Assembly: GCA_946902875.1 (NCBI GenBank)
Contig: OX336349.1
Span: 7,711,891 to 7,775,890, forward strand
Reading direction: 5' to 3'
Origin: Nematopogon swammerdamellus
Taxonomy: Eukaryota > Arthropoda > Insecta > Lepidoptera > Adelidae
DNA: 64,000 bases
Below are positions 42,284-52,947 of this stretch, piece by piece; position 1 is the stretch's first letter, and the number at the start of each line of letters is the position of its first letter. A model generated the notes under the pieces. The model saw only the letters and a list, made by a program, of their open reading frames with translations, was not told the origin of the DNA and did no database searches. A program made the position numbers and the translations under genes.

Positions 42284-43480
42284 GCTGAACACACGCACTT
42301 TTGCGCCACAGACTCGGTACAGTAAGACTTACGCTCAACACGCGCTGCACACGCCGTATGAAGCGGCTGTCCGTGAAATCTGCAATTTATGCAGTTCTCG
42401 TCGAGAACAAATTTTTTCGGGAGTAATGTATGGGATGGGCATATCTCTAAATATACATCAATGGAACCAAAGCGACACTTCACTGCGCAGTGGCCACCGA
42501 GCACCGAGCCGCGGCCGCCGCGCCGGGGCGCCTCCGCGCGCGAGGCGTGGCCGGCGCGCCGCGCCCGTCGGCAGCCTTGCCGCGCCGGGCAATGAAGAAA
42601 ACTTCACAATGTACTGTTAACTGACGAAAAGTCGTTCAAACTGCTAAAAAACTGATTTGCAAAACATCCCGGCGCGGCAAAGATATATTACGTACAATAT
42701 TTCATCTAAGCGGTGGCGGCGCGGCGCGCGGAGCGGCCATCATCGGTCGACGCGACGACGACGGGTCTCGCCCCGAACTGAGATGGCGCGGCGCGCGCGG
42801 CGCGGCGCGGAGCGGCGAGCGATCGATCGGATGATCGCGCGACCAACAACGCCTAGGTCTTTGGGTGATTCAATTTTTGACTTTAAAATAGCGAAATATG
42901 CAGTATCATTAATGTTTGTCGTAACATTCGAATATTTTATAAATTACCATTCGAATATGTATCAAATCGATATTCGAATAATTCAAATTATTCAATTGCA
43001 AACTCGATCTGTTATATAAATATAAGAAACACCCATATTCCAAAAATGGACTCGCCTGTCGGTTCGTGCTACAGCGTATGTGTAGGTACTTAGCGCTTGT
43101 GTGTGTGTGACTTCGACCCAGAGTTTGGATCGCCCCCGCCGCGCCCGCGCGCCCGCGCCCCCCGCCCGCGCGTGCCTTCGGTCGGGTTTACGATCTCGGC
43201 TTACTTCGGCTCATCGTCGGCTGGCTCGGTCGCGACGTGTCGCACGCGCGTCTATCCACAATATACTGTCCTTCTTTTTCCGTCGTGTGTCACACGCAGA
43301 AGGCCACACATAATCGTATGAATAGTGTTTTGTTTCACGCGGCGGGGCAGCGGCGTTTGACATTTTGTCATAGTAAACGTTCGCGGTGTTTTGTACTGCA
43401 CTCGGCGCGGCGAGCTCGGCGGCTATACGTAGTATGTAGTACGTATTACGTACAGCAAAATCGTGCCTTGTTGTCTAGGA
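42284..43480 (-). promoter_or_regulatory. CpG-rich upstream region of the THAP gene, possibly bidirectional
   Basis: Upstream of the THAP start codon (minus strand) lie three dense CpG blocks: 42500-42590 (CCGCGGCCGCCGCGCCGGGG on the other strand), 42710-42845 and 43125-43260. The position next to a first coding exon supports a promoter or 5' UTR. 43.2-43.5 kb stays CpG-rich, so a second, plus-strand transcript start is possible. No TATA box is clear. Confidence 0.4.
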
Positions 43481-43568
43481 AATAGGATCGAATTCAGTTT
43501 GATATTTTTACTTCGATCGGTTTCATGGAGAATGTTTAATATTTTAATTTATTTCTTTCTTTCGGGTG

Positions 43569-43739
43569 AAGGCGTTATGTTTTGTGGTAGTGCGGCGCAC
43601 GAACGCACTTAAGGGCCAGCCGCCACTGGGCATCACAGAAGACGAATTAAAAAAATGTTTTGAGCAATGGAACAGAAGATTAGATAATAAGAATACACTT
43701 ATTATTAGCTTCAATGCAGGGTACTTTGAAGGAGACTGA
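43569..43739 (+). pseudogene. Mariner-like transposase C-terminal remnant
   Basis: The plus frame ALKGQPPLGITEDELKKCFE QWNRRLDN ... NAGYFEGD ends at TGA (43737-43739). The ending F-x-x-W-x-x-R ... G-x-Y-F-E-G-D plus stop is typical of mariner transposase C-termini. The following AATGTCCGTTTTGCTTTTGAG is a plausible 3' untranslated part. The catalytic DDD triad is missing, so it is dead here. Confidence 0.5.
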
Positions 43740-44785
43740 AGATCGTTTGTTATACATTTAAATATACCTATATTTAAAAAAAATGTCCGTTTTGCTTTTG
43801 AGTTCTCCCACATTATGTATATCGCACCCTCAATGCTATAGGATAGAACTTAAAAAAGTAACTTTTTGGGAAAAAGCAAAAAACCGATTAGGACTTCGCC
43901 CTTTTCCTGTTCGAAATAGACTATTTTGAGTTCGGTCATTATAGTATTAAGGCTGGGATATAAGAACATTCCTTAGTGCCCTTCTTTAACAACTCGCCTG
44001 TGCGTTTACTGTTTCACAACGTTCGTCGTTTTTCCGCGCAATCTTCGCTCGGTCGATCTAAATACGATCGACCACATAACCAGCGAATCTGTGCCAAATC
44101 GGTAAAACAATTTCGGCACGTTTTCTGTGTACATAAAGTACGGTTTTCGTTCAGCGTCAGTTTCGGTTTCCATACGGAACTTACGCAACCGTGTCCGTCG
44201 AGTCGAGACCGTGTGTATGGAGCTATCGAAAATTTAATCTAATACTTAATAAAGTCGAAAGCGGCGCATTGTGGCGGCGGCTGGTAATTCAGATTTTTGA
44301 TTGGTGGCTGAAATTGCTACTCCTCCGTAACAAAGAAGTGTTATCGCAACGCTATTGATTGTGTTTGTAGACCGCACTTGCGTTGCGTTTTACTGCTCTG
44401 CGGCTTGTGCGGTGCCCGTCCCACTGCCTACTCTGATTCGGTTGAATACTTCTGTGTGCCAATTCACCTCTCCTCATTATATGTTTACTTCAATTTTGTA
44501 ATGTATGAAACCATTGAAATAATTTTTTTATTCCACAGAACACAGGAATAATCAATCCTCCGCAATGAAATCCACACCCAATCCACATTGTTTCAACAGG
44601 CCTAGAAACAAAACAGATTATGCATTCGTGTGTGGAGCTTTAAGATGTCCAGGATACAAAATTAAATGTCATTACAATATGACGATTTTTTGCCAATTGT
44701 TGGTTGGTATACAAGCATAATGTGATAATTTCATAGAAACAAAGCCTGTAAGGGAAGAAGTGTTGAATCTTTCAATATTTGCGAC
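43740..44785. other. No gene seen; promoter-like patch
   Basis: 44000-44230 is CpG-moderate with GTTCAGCGTCAGTTTCGG, resembling initiator motifs, but no following coding exon is recognised. A minus-strand donor-like GTTGC|GTAAGTTCC lies at 44184. Confidence 0.35.
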
Positions 44786-44880
44786 AGTGCGATTCCGTAC
44801 CGCTGAAGGCCGGGAGGACTGGAGGAAAATTTGAGAGGTGTATGTTCAGCAGTGGACGCATACACGCTGACTGACTGACG
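44786..44880 (+). mobile_element. LINE 3' end, sister of 34727
   Basis: GATTCCGTACCGCTGAAGGC CGGGAGGACTGGAGG parallels 34783-34815, and the copy also ends in TGACTGACTGAC. Confidence 0.7.
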
Positions 44881-44903
44881 TGAGATTTCATGCCAGTAGG
44901 AAT

Positions 44904-45065
44904 ATGTCCGACGAATGCAAATGTAATAACATAATAGCCAAGAGCCTCTTTAAATGCTCTCTATGTCCACACCCTGACACCAGAAACATATGTGTCACCC
45001 ACCCGTGTGTTCGCTCGTGCAACCTTTGCAGAACCGATACCTTTAGGCTTCGCCGACATAAGTAG
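44904..45065 (+). CDS. Cysteine-rich small open frame, 53 aa
   Basis: MSDECKCNNIIAKSLFKCSL C-PHPDTRNICVTHPCVRSCNLC then RTDTFRLRRHK, stop. Eight cysteines include C-x2-C pairs (positions 18/21 and 39/42) around C30, H33 and C35, a zinc-binding-like arrangement. It begins 20 bases after the (TGAC)n tail of a LINE. It could be a remnant of a transposase C-terminal cysteine-rich domain (piggyBac transposases have one) or a small host protein. Not recognised with confidence. Confidence 0.3.
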   Translation: MSDECKCNNIIAKSLFKCSLCPHPDTRNICVTHPCVRSCNLCRTDTFRLRRHK

Positions 45066-46386
45066 GCTAACAAAACAATTTATAGCAATTTTCTAGCATT
45101 ATATCTTCGACCAACCCACCAAATTCCAGTGGCTGGCGGCTATTATCGAGGCAGACCGTCGTCCGTCGAGTTGCGTACGCGCAATCTAACAATGCGACTT
45201 GTACGTGACATCATTTGCTACGAGCCAACTGCCGCCGTGTGACCGCGCCGCCGCCTAGCCAGGGCTCTTAAAACTACAGTCCACGGACCGGATATAGTAC
45301 AGCCCTTGCACCATTTTATCCGCTCAACCACCACTACTGGAGTCTGCTGATCGTAAAGAAGCTCCGCCATGTGAACGGAAATTATCGCAAAAACCTGTCC
45401 TTATGTGCGCGAATATTGTAGGCAGGCAGGTCAAAAAAGCAGGACTAGAGAACTTACATTTGACCCGCAAGTTGTTTATTTAACATGCACATTAATTCCT
45501 CCAAAATGGTTGGTCCGATTAAGATGATTTTAGTTAATGTTTTTTTTTAGTAAACTTCTAAATATAAAAGAGAACACGTTTTCTGTGCCGCAACATACCA
45601 TAACATATCCCTCGTGTCAAAAAGTTTGGAGACCCCTAACCTGCCCGATATTATACCTAGAGGCCTTTCCATTTCGAAAGTTACGAAATACCATTTAGAG
45701 ACTCGCTCGCAATATCGATGCACTTTTTTGTTTGGTAAACTAGAATTAGCATGCAGTCACCTGTCCGAAGGAGAGGAATGGCATGTTGATAATGTTTACT
45801 TATTCACAACACTACGATTTTATTTATGTAAATAGCTTGTTCGCTCTACATTGCTGTCAGAAATAATTCGGTCTAAAATTAGACCTTCTGTGATTTTATA
45901 CACAGGCCAATGAATAATTATAGCGATGAATAATGAATAATTTTGGCGCAAACGGGAATAGTTTCCATACTGCTTTTAAGGAACATTTGCTAGGCATGGA
46001 TGGAATATAATCTGAACGAAAATGTTCCTCCAATCTACAGCAACTAGGCTTGGATAAGGAACCCATTTAAACTGAACGTGGAATCTGATACAAAATTGTC
46101 AGATTCATATGTTGAGTCTGCGATTGAACTTTCATGTGAGACAGCACTCAAAGACAGAGAGATTCACTGATAGATTTTTGGCCATGTTGGGATCAGGGGT
46201 ACCCAGTTTTAGCAGAAAAAGCGATAACATTTCTAATAACGTTTGTCACAACCTGTAAGTATGAAGCAGGATTTTGAACATTGGTGTTCCTTAAAAATAA
46301 ATAAATAACTAAGCCGATTGGATGTAGAACCGGACCTGAAAATAAAATCAACATCTTTTCCTGCAAACTTGAAAGGTTTAGTTAGT
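45066..46386. other. No recognised gene
   Basis: Mixed DNA; a 73-codon plus frame at 45614-45835 is open but unrecognised. Confidence 0.45.
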
Positions 46387-46771
46387 AAAAAAAACCGGCC
46401 AAGTGCGAGTCGAACACGAGCACCGAGGGTTCCGTATCATCATGTCATGGTCAGCGCTACTGGCGTGAGTAGCGCTATCTATGGCGTGTTTTATGAACTG
46501 CCTCATATTAGTTAAAATTCATGATTAGTTAAAGTGCTTCATACTCTTTTCGGTAGATGGCGCGCATACACTTTTTAGTTTCTTATATGGTGATTATTTT
46601 TTTATTTTCTTATTTTTGTTATTTGTTGTTATATCGGCCATAATAACACATATTCTGAGAACATTTCAACGGGCTACTTATTACGGTTCAAGAGATACAG
46701 CCCTCGGACAGACAGACAGACGGGGTAGGCTTTTTAATAACGTCCCGTATCGGATACGGAACCCTAAAAAA
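46387..46771 (+). mobile_element. Lepidopteran CCGGCCAAGTGCGAGTCG repeat (empty hAT site)
   Basis: AAACCGGCCAAGTGCGAGTC GAACAC then GAGGGTTCCGTATC at the left, and ACAGACAGACAGACGGGGTA ... GATACGGAACCCTAAAAAA at the right; the inner GGGTTCCGTATC/GATACGGAACCC are inverted. This arrangement is widespread in moths. GCCATAATAACACATATTCT (46637-46656) corresponds to the exact place where the sister copy at 58.4-59.6 kb is split by an hAT element. Confidence 0.75.
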
Positions 46772-46937
46772 GGGCTCCACACTTTATTAATATTTTTTTA
46801 CTTCTATTTCTTTATACATAAGTAAATATGAAACTAGTAGGCATTCAAATATGTTTTATTTTACCTACATACCAGAATAGATACTAAACTTGTTAATGGG
46901 TCAAAAAGGAGATACCTAAAAATAACTGCGTTACGGG

Positions 46938-47452
46938 AAAAAATCACAGATCTCGTGCATTACACGAATTGAAAATGTTTTTTTCGATCGCGTTGGTAGG
47001 GCACCCATTTCAAGGAAAAGTGCGACATCGCCCTGGTGTCGTGAATTTTGCAGCTACGTGGTGTCAAATGTCAAATGATTGGGGTGTCAAAAGATGCGTC
47101 TCGGCGAGGGCTACAATATGGCGTAAAAGAAATTTGGAAAAGTTAAAAACTTTTTATCAAAAAATAAAAAAATGTCGAAAAATGACGTGATTTTTTGGTG
47201 TCTCCTCTCATTGAATCGGCGATGTCTCGAAAACGAAAAACGATATCAAAAAAATGAAAAAAAAAACCCTCGGGGTATTGAGTTGGGCTACAATTTGCAA
47301 AAAACGGGACCTTTTTGTTTAAATTTTTTAAGCTGCTTGTGTTTTTGAAAAATAATAAAAAATATATAAATGTAATACTTTTTTTTTATTTTGTTGAGTT
47401 CATTTTTAATGTACCTCGAAGGTCGTGTAATGCACGAGATCTGTGATTTTTT
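46938..47452. mobile_element. DNA transposon-like element, 30-bp terminal inverted repeats
   Basis: AAAAAATCACAGATCTCGTG CATTACACGA (46938-46967) is matched exactly in reverse complement at 47423-47452. The 455-bp interior is AT-rich without an open transposase, so it is non-autonomous. The target duplication is unclear because of the A/T runs at both ends. Confidence 0.75.
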
Positions 47453-47486
47453 TTTTAGCTATACTAAGTAAGTTACTTACACCCTT

Positions 47487-47882
47487 TTGTTATTATTACG
47501 CAACTTCTTATTAAAATGTCACGAGGCGGACATATCGTTCGCGCATTGTCGCCAAACGATTGGACATCGATGTCCGCAGTCCAAAGAATCAGACAGTCAT
47601 TGCATACCAATTTGGAAACTGCACGAAAAAGTGCATCGTGCCATTTGTGCAGCGCCGCGGGGGGCGACGGAGTGCATACGAGCACCAGCGAACGATTTAA
47701 TTGGGTCGTGTTACATGGCCCATACGTCATGTAAACATGACGAGCAATCTGGAAACGGTGAAAGAAGGCCAACAGACTATTCAGCAAATTTAGCAACTCT
47801 TGGACATTATGCCGATTCATTCAGCAAAAGTATTTTGGTAAAAGGAAACGGGGGTAGACGTAGCCGGCGCGAACAAAACTGA
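47487..47882 (+). CDS. Open region with overlapping frames, unrecognised
   Basis: The plus frame 47487-47882 (131 codons: SFAHCRQTIGHRCPQSKESD ... NLATLGHYADSFSKSILVKG) overlaps a second plus frame (47516-47734, MSRGGHIVRALSPNDWTSMS) and a 115-codon minus frame. Three open frames over 300 bp suggest either one real gene or simply few stop codons. No domain recognised. Confidence 0.2.
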   Translation: MLLLRNFLLKCHEADISFAHCRQTIGHRCPQSKESDSHCIPIWKLHEKVHRAICAAPRGATECIRAPANDLIGSCYMAHTSCKHDEQSGNGERRPTDYSANLATLGHYADSFSKSILVKGNGGRRSRREQN

Positions 47883-48767
47883 AATCATGACATGGCACCT
47901 AATTCGGACAGGAACTTGGTGTAATTGCCCATCACCTGCATAAAATACATAAAAGATTTAGAAGAAGCTGTCGATAAGTCTGGCTGGTCTGGTGGAGTCA
48001 CGTGCGCAGCTAGTTTCTTATGAAACATGGTTTGCAGGCAGACCTGAAGAATACCTACCTTAGTCTTAGTTTGTTAGATACATTTAAACACTTTATTTCA
48101 ACTTTTCAACATTTTGACTAATTGTCAGATTTATTTCAACGACCTCAGGTACCAACGTGTTTCCAAATTAGTTCAACAGAATTACCTCAAATAATAGACC
48201 CATGCAATGCAAGTTAAAAATATGTAGTTACTTAATTAATAATTATACATCAAAGTGTGCATAATAATTTTTCGTAGCAGTTAACATGCAGTTACTCATA
48301 TTATTTTCCAATAATTTTTGAAAGATCAAGTTGACCCTGAATGCACTAAATTGATAGCTCTGCAAAATGACACGTCCCATATTTGTAGCATGCTTGAAAT
48401 TTGTGTCAGCAGCCTTGTGCATAGATTAAGTGAGCTCTCGCTCTGGGTCATTATTTGTATGCTTAGCTTTAAAGTTATTTAAAGAAGGTCAAGTAATTTT
48501 CTATTATTTTACTCTAATTTACTGTGCCCTATCTATTTTAAGTAGTCCTGTTTTCCAAGTAAATTTCTGAGGTAGGGAAATATGAATTCGTCTGGAAAGC
48601 GTTGTAAACAATAACATATTCAACATTTGCAAATTCTCGTCCACAAAACAGGTTGATTACAATGTTTTCCAGTGACAATTTGATGTTCAGTGCTTCTTTG
48701 TTTATTTTCTTCAAATCGAAATCAAATTTAAAATTCGGAAAATCAATGTAAGAGAACCGCGCAAATA
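47883..48767. other. No recognised gene
   Basis: AT-rich, nothing structured seen. Confidence 0.5.
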
Positions 48768-49316
48768 TTAGACCCTTGGCCTAAAAATAATACACCGATT
48801 TGGAAAAGTACGAAAATCGAATTCAGATAGACTCAGAAAACGGAAAGATGACGTCTGATTATGGGTTGGTCCTACTATTAGTTGTACGATAGAACAAAAT
48901 GGCCAAAATATCCCCGAGGTCGATATTAAAATATCTATAGAACAACGATGGGCGGCCGTCTTCCCCAGGCGCGACGCGATTTCTTGTTCTGTGCAAATGT
49001 CGAATCTGAAAACGACCACACAACGCAAACATTTCGTGAATATAATTTTCTGTACAATTACTGAAATGTCACTAATTCGTGAAATGATTGATCGCCTCAT
49101 GCCTTTTGATGGCAATCTGTATTCTTCAGTCCCGCAAGAACTAGAAATCCGTGAATCATTGCAGCTGGGAGGGTCCACATAATTCTTAGGCCAGATGAGT
49201 CTAGCTCGTGTACAGTTCCCGGATATGGACAATTCCATTATTTCTACAAATAACGCTCTTATCGGACCGGTCCATTTGCGGTGCGACAACGAAATGCGGC
49301 TTGACTCACTACACAA
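48768..49316 (-). CDS. 182-codon open frame, unrecognised
   Basis: The longest uninterrupted frame outside the repeats: MCSESSRISLSHRKWTGPIR ... PPSCNDSRISSSCGTEEYRL ... FDICTEQEIASRLGKTAAHR. A plus-strand frame within it (48991-49182, TQRKHFVNIIFCTITEMSLI ... VPQELEIRESLQLGGST) has a more coding-like codon pattern. At this base composition one frame of such length in 64 kb is not surprising by chance. Confidence 0.2.
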   Translation of the reverse strand: MCSESSRISLSHRKWTGPIRALFVEIMELSISGNCTRARLIWPKNYVDPPSCNDSRISSSCGTEEYRLPSKGMRRSIISRISDISVIVQKIIFTKCLRCVVVFRFDICTEQEIASRLGKTAAHRCSIDILISTSGIFWPFCSIVQLIVGPTHNQTSSFRFLSLSEFDFRTFPNRCIIFRPRV

Positions 49317-50249
49317 ATAACCTGAATATTCATTCCATTACTACGTGCTAAGGCAGCAAATCGCCTTTAGGCAGACTAGGAATCTCAATAATGCTAAAAA
49401 TTCTAGTTTGCTGTACTATGTAAGAGGAGAGTAATTTTATTTTTATTAATTTATTTATGCCTACAAATTAAGATTCAACGTCTTCCATCTTTGTATAGTT
49501 CGCCTATGCCTATTCCCAAGAACATTCCTATTCCCTTGCGATTTTTCCATATGTAACGCGACATTGGTAATACGACCAGGTTATAGGCTATCACCACATT
49601 ATTCATATCAGCTGGGCAGTGGGGTCGGAAAGAATCTAAAAATTCGGTTAGCTTTCATTTGATTTACGCGATAACTACTCCACTCAATTAGCTCAGTATA
49701 CAAATGGCCACAGCTAACAAGAACTTCGATAAAGGAATGCGGTATTATGGATTATAGATTGCAGCATCATTTCTAAATTATTGTCAATCTGTTAATTTAT
49801 TAATTGTATAAATTCATGTGCAAGTATAAACATTTCCACATGCCCTGTGTTCAAGATGTCTTTGACGCAAACAATAAAATTACTGCAATAAGTTACTAAA
49901 GGTTAGCATCAGCCTTTCTCGAGCCCAAGCAATATAATGTGTATAGGGAATGCATCTGCATGGTTATTTTCCAATTCTTCGACATTTGCCGGTAACCGAT
50001 AATTACCTGATTGGTCTGTATGTATAATAATCAGTGAGATTTCCTACGAATCGTTTTGTTTTGAAATGTTTTTATTGCGAGTAGTTGTTTTCTACATAAA
50101 GGCGACGAGTGAAAGTGTAATAAATTTCCAATTGCCATTTTTTTTTACTTCATACTTTACATTTTACAGCAGAGATCCCTTCACCAATCAGGAAAAGTGT
50201 CGATGATCTTCGAATAGGCTGACCTGATCTTCATCAAACATAACTAAGA
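49317..50249. other. AT-rich stretch, nothing recognised
   Basis: No exon, RNA gene or structured repeat seen. Confidence 0.5.
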
Positions 50250-50421
50250 ACTATCCGGGTTAAACCAGCTTTCTAATAAAAAACCGCAACTAAATCGGCC
50301 AACCCGGTTGGGAGCTACGATGCTGTGGCATTAGACACAGACACATAAACACATAGACACACATATGGAGGCGTCAAACTTATAAAGGAGGGGAACGCAA
50401 AAGGAGAGGTCTCCTTTTGCG
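50250..50421 (+). repeat. Interspersed repeat with hairpin end
   Basis: CTATCCGGGTTAAACCAGCTTTC ... GGTTGGGAGCTACGATGC ... GGAGGCGTCAAACTTATAA matches 58132-58246. It ends in ACGCAAAAGGAGA-GG-TCTCCTTTTGCGT (50394-50421), a perfect 13-bp hairpin. Confidence 0.7.
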
Positions 50422-50448
50422 TCGAGAGTAAAAAATTGCAAGAAACTT

Positions 50449-50782
50449 TTTTTTCTATGGGAACTGACACGGTTGGCTACATCACCTACAACCAACGAGC
50501 CTTCAACATCCTTGATGTCAGCCCATAACACCGGGTGAACTTGGTGCCACGTCAGTGCTTCCCTTCGGTCGTGCCGGCTACACTGAACTGGGCACAAAAG
50601 ACAAACTATTTACATAGCCGTTTCGACCGACCTTTCATTCAGTGCGGTTGTACCAACCCGGGCGGGTTAAACCCTACCACCTAGTAATATAAGAAGGGAG
50701 TCATATCCCTTAGTCGCCTTTTACGACATACACGGGGAGAGATGCAGTGGGGTTATTCTTTTAAAGTACCGGCCCCACACAC
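50449..50782 (-). mobile_element. SINE copy F (head H2 plus common body)
   Basis: The minus strand runs from GTGTGGGGCCGGTACTTTAA, CCCCACTGCATCTCTCCCCG and GTCGTAAAAGGCGACTAAGG through the shared body to TCAGTTCCCATAG plus A's. A 13-bp insertion lies near the 3' end (around 50490-50505). Confidence 0.8.
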
Positions 50783-50904
50783 ACGCGACAAACTACTTCT
50801 GGTACGGTGCAAGGTATTTCTTTCTCAAAATAAATGTTAGTGATAATTTTTGTTCTTTCACGTCTGTAAGTACTGTGTGTAGTATTTAAATACTTTTTGT
50901 TGTG

Positions 50905-51080
50905 TTTCCCTGTCTTCAAACGTCATATTAGCAGGCTAGATCACCTAAGCAACAGTCCGTAAATTTATTGGCATGGCGCCTCTCTGAGCGTGGTTTCGCG
51001 AGGAGAGGTGTTTTGGCTCTGTCGACTGACTACACCATTGGTCCCACGGCACAGCCACCCATGTTGGTTTACATAAAAAA
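50905..51080 (+). pseudogene. LINE 3' end (VFKRHISRLD / GCGAGGAGAGG family)
   Basis: The frame VFKRHISRLDHLSNSP is followed by GAGCGTGGTTTCGCGAGGAG AGGTGTTTTGGCTCTGTCGA and TACACCATTGGTCCCA. The same order occurs at 55580-55710. Confidence 0.65.
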
Positions 51081-51345
51081 TGTATATATAGAGACAAGAT
51101 CTGAAAAGAAATGTCGCAGTGACTGTGGAGCCCGATTCCGACCGAGACCGACACCTAATCAAAATAACAATATACTCGCAATAGTACGAAATAATCAAGC
51201 ATGTGCGAAATTGATCAATCGCTTCGCCTATCGAGCGCCGGAGGGATCATATCGGCCCAAAAACGGCGCATATGAATGAAGTATAACCTGGTTATATAAA
51301 GAAAGGGATTGAAAATGGCGGCGTTTTACAGATGTACAGCGGGAC

Positions 51346-51487
51346 CTACAGTTTTACGTGGAATCCAAACCACGGTCAGCCTCCAACGGTCGAACGGTCA
51401 CCCATCCAAGTTCTGGCCGGGCCTAGGTATGCTTATGATCACGAATGACAGTCGACCGATCGCACCAGTGAGCTACCGAGGCTGACA
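51346..51487 (-). mobile_element. Solitary tRNA/5S SINE head (copy H)
   Basis: The minus strand reads GTCAGCCTCGGTAGCTCACT GGTGCG ... CATAAGCATACCTAGGCCCG GCCAGAACTTGGATGGGTGA CCG ... GTGGTTTGGATTCCACG. This retains 5S-like elements (CCCGGCCAG, ACTTGGATGGGTGACCG) closer to 5S rRNA than copy A. Body and polyA are absent. Confidence 0.75.
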
Positions 51488-51664
51488 ACTTTTTATTAAT
51501 AAAACATATTTTTGAAAAGGATAGAAAATAAATAAAGCTTTGTCTTCAAAATAAAAGCCGTAAAACAGAATTTATTCAGTTTCGCGTGAACAATCACCCC
51601 TTTCAGTATTCCATCCATAGCAGTGATATGCTAAAGTCAATGATCCATAGCGAACTGCGAACTT

Positions 51665-52137
51665 CCTGTATGCCCCAAAGAATTGTTTATGTGAGCTAGC
51701 CCTATAGAATATTTGTTAATTAAAACTAAGAAAGAAAATGTACCTGTATGCCACAAAGAATTGTTGTAGTTAGCTAACCCTATATCATATTTGTTAATTA
51801 AAACTAAGAAAATGTACCTCTATCTATACCACAAAGAATTGTTGATGTGGGCTAGCCCTATAGAATATTTCTTAATTAAAAGTAAGAAAATGTACCTGTA
51901 TGCTACAAATAATTGTTGATGTGGGTTAGCCATATAGAATATTTGTTAATTAAAACTAAGAAAATGTACCTGTATGCCACAAAAAATGGTTGATGCGAGC
52001 TAGCCCTATAGAATATTTGTTAATTAAAACTTAGAAAGTGTACCTGTATGCCACAAAGGAATAATTCCTTTGTAGCATACAGTTATTGTTGATTAGCCCT
52101 ATAGAATATTTGTTAATTAAAACTAAGAAAATATAAG
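51665..52137. repeat. Minisatellite, six units of 74-78 bp
   Basis: Units start at 51665, 51743, 51817, 51895, 51969 and 52043, each CCTGTATGCCACAAAGAATT G ... CTAGCCCTATAGAATATTTG TTAATTAAAACTAAGAAAAT GTA. The last unit contains an inserted palindrome TATGCCACAAAGGAAT/ATTCCTTTGTAGCATA (52049-52081) made by inverting the unit start. Confidence 0.9.
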
Positions 52138-52555
52138 CAATAACTCGGTTACTTGCAAACTAGTTCACATTTTCATTTCCTTCGTAATGATTTAAAGTCC
52201 ATAATGCAACTCTAATGAAATTAAACGTAAGTGCGCAGGAAGACACATCTCGATTTCATTTCCTAGCGTGTAATAAAACAGCCTTAGTGTACGAGCCAGC
52301 TGCTGGAACATAATTACGTGTTACTCACTTCAGGCAGGTTCTAATAGCTTAATTGTAGGTTTATTATACCAGACAGGATGTAGTACCTATGTATGGGGGC
52401 AGGCAAGTCTATAGGTGGAATGACGAAACGACGATATCAGCAAAATGATCTTGTTCGCGGTTTAAATAAGTTGAAATGCTCCTCATTGTCACACCTTCGG
52501 ATATCTCTTCGAGCAAGTCTTCATATTTAAATGTAATGTGAGAACTAGATGCATC
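52138..52555. other. No recognised gene
   Basis: Mixed DNA, nothing structured seen. Confidence 0.45.
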
Positions 52556-52947
52556 ACCGCCTCAGTTGCTCAGTGGTGCGGGCGGTCCACTGACGTCGTG
52601 ATCATAAGCACACCTGGGTGCGATTAGTATTTGGATGGGTGACCGCTCGACCGTTGGAGGTTCACCGTGGTTCAGATTCCACGTAAAACTGTAGGTCCCG
52701 TCCCTTCTTAACTTTCTAGGTGGTAGAGTTTAACCTTTCCCGGGTCGGTACCAACGCACTGAGTGAAAGGTCGGTCGAAACAGCTATGTAGATAGGTTTT
52801 TATCGTCCAGTTCAGTGCAGCCGGCAGTACCGAAGGGCTTCCCTTGACTGACTGACATGGCACCTAGTTCACCCGGTGTTATGGGCTGACATCACGGACA
52901 TTGTAGGTGATGTAGCCAACCGTGTCAGTATCCATAAAAAAAAATAC
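52556..52947 (+). mobile_element. SINE copy G, diverged 5S/tRNA head
   Basis: The head is CGCCTCAGTTGCTCAGTGGT, CATAAGCACACCTGGGTGCG, TATTTGGATGGGTGACCGC and GGTTCAGATTCC. The shared body has extra GACTGACTGAC before CATGGCACC; it ends GTCAGTATCCAT plus A's. It shares ATCATAAGCA with copy H, so A/B and G/H form two subfamilies. Confidence 0.8.

Noticed and set aside
51665..52137. CRISPR-like array of regularly spaced repeats
   Set aside because: Units of 74-78 bp repeat over their whole length with no unique spacers, and the genome is animal. It is a minisatellite.
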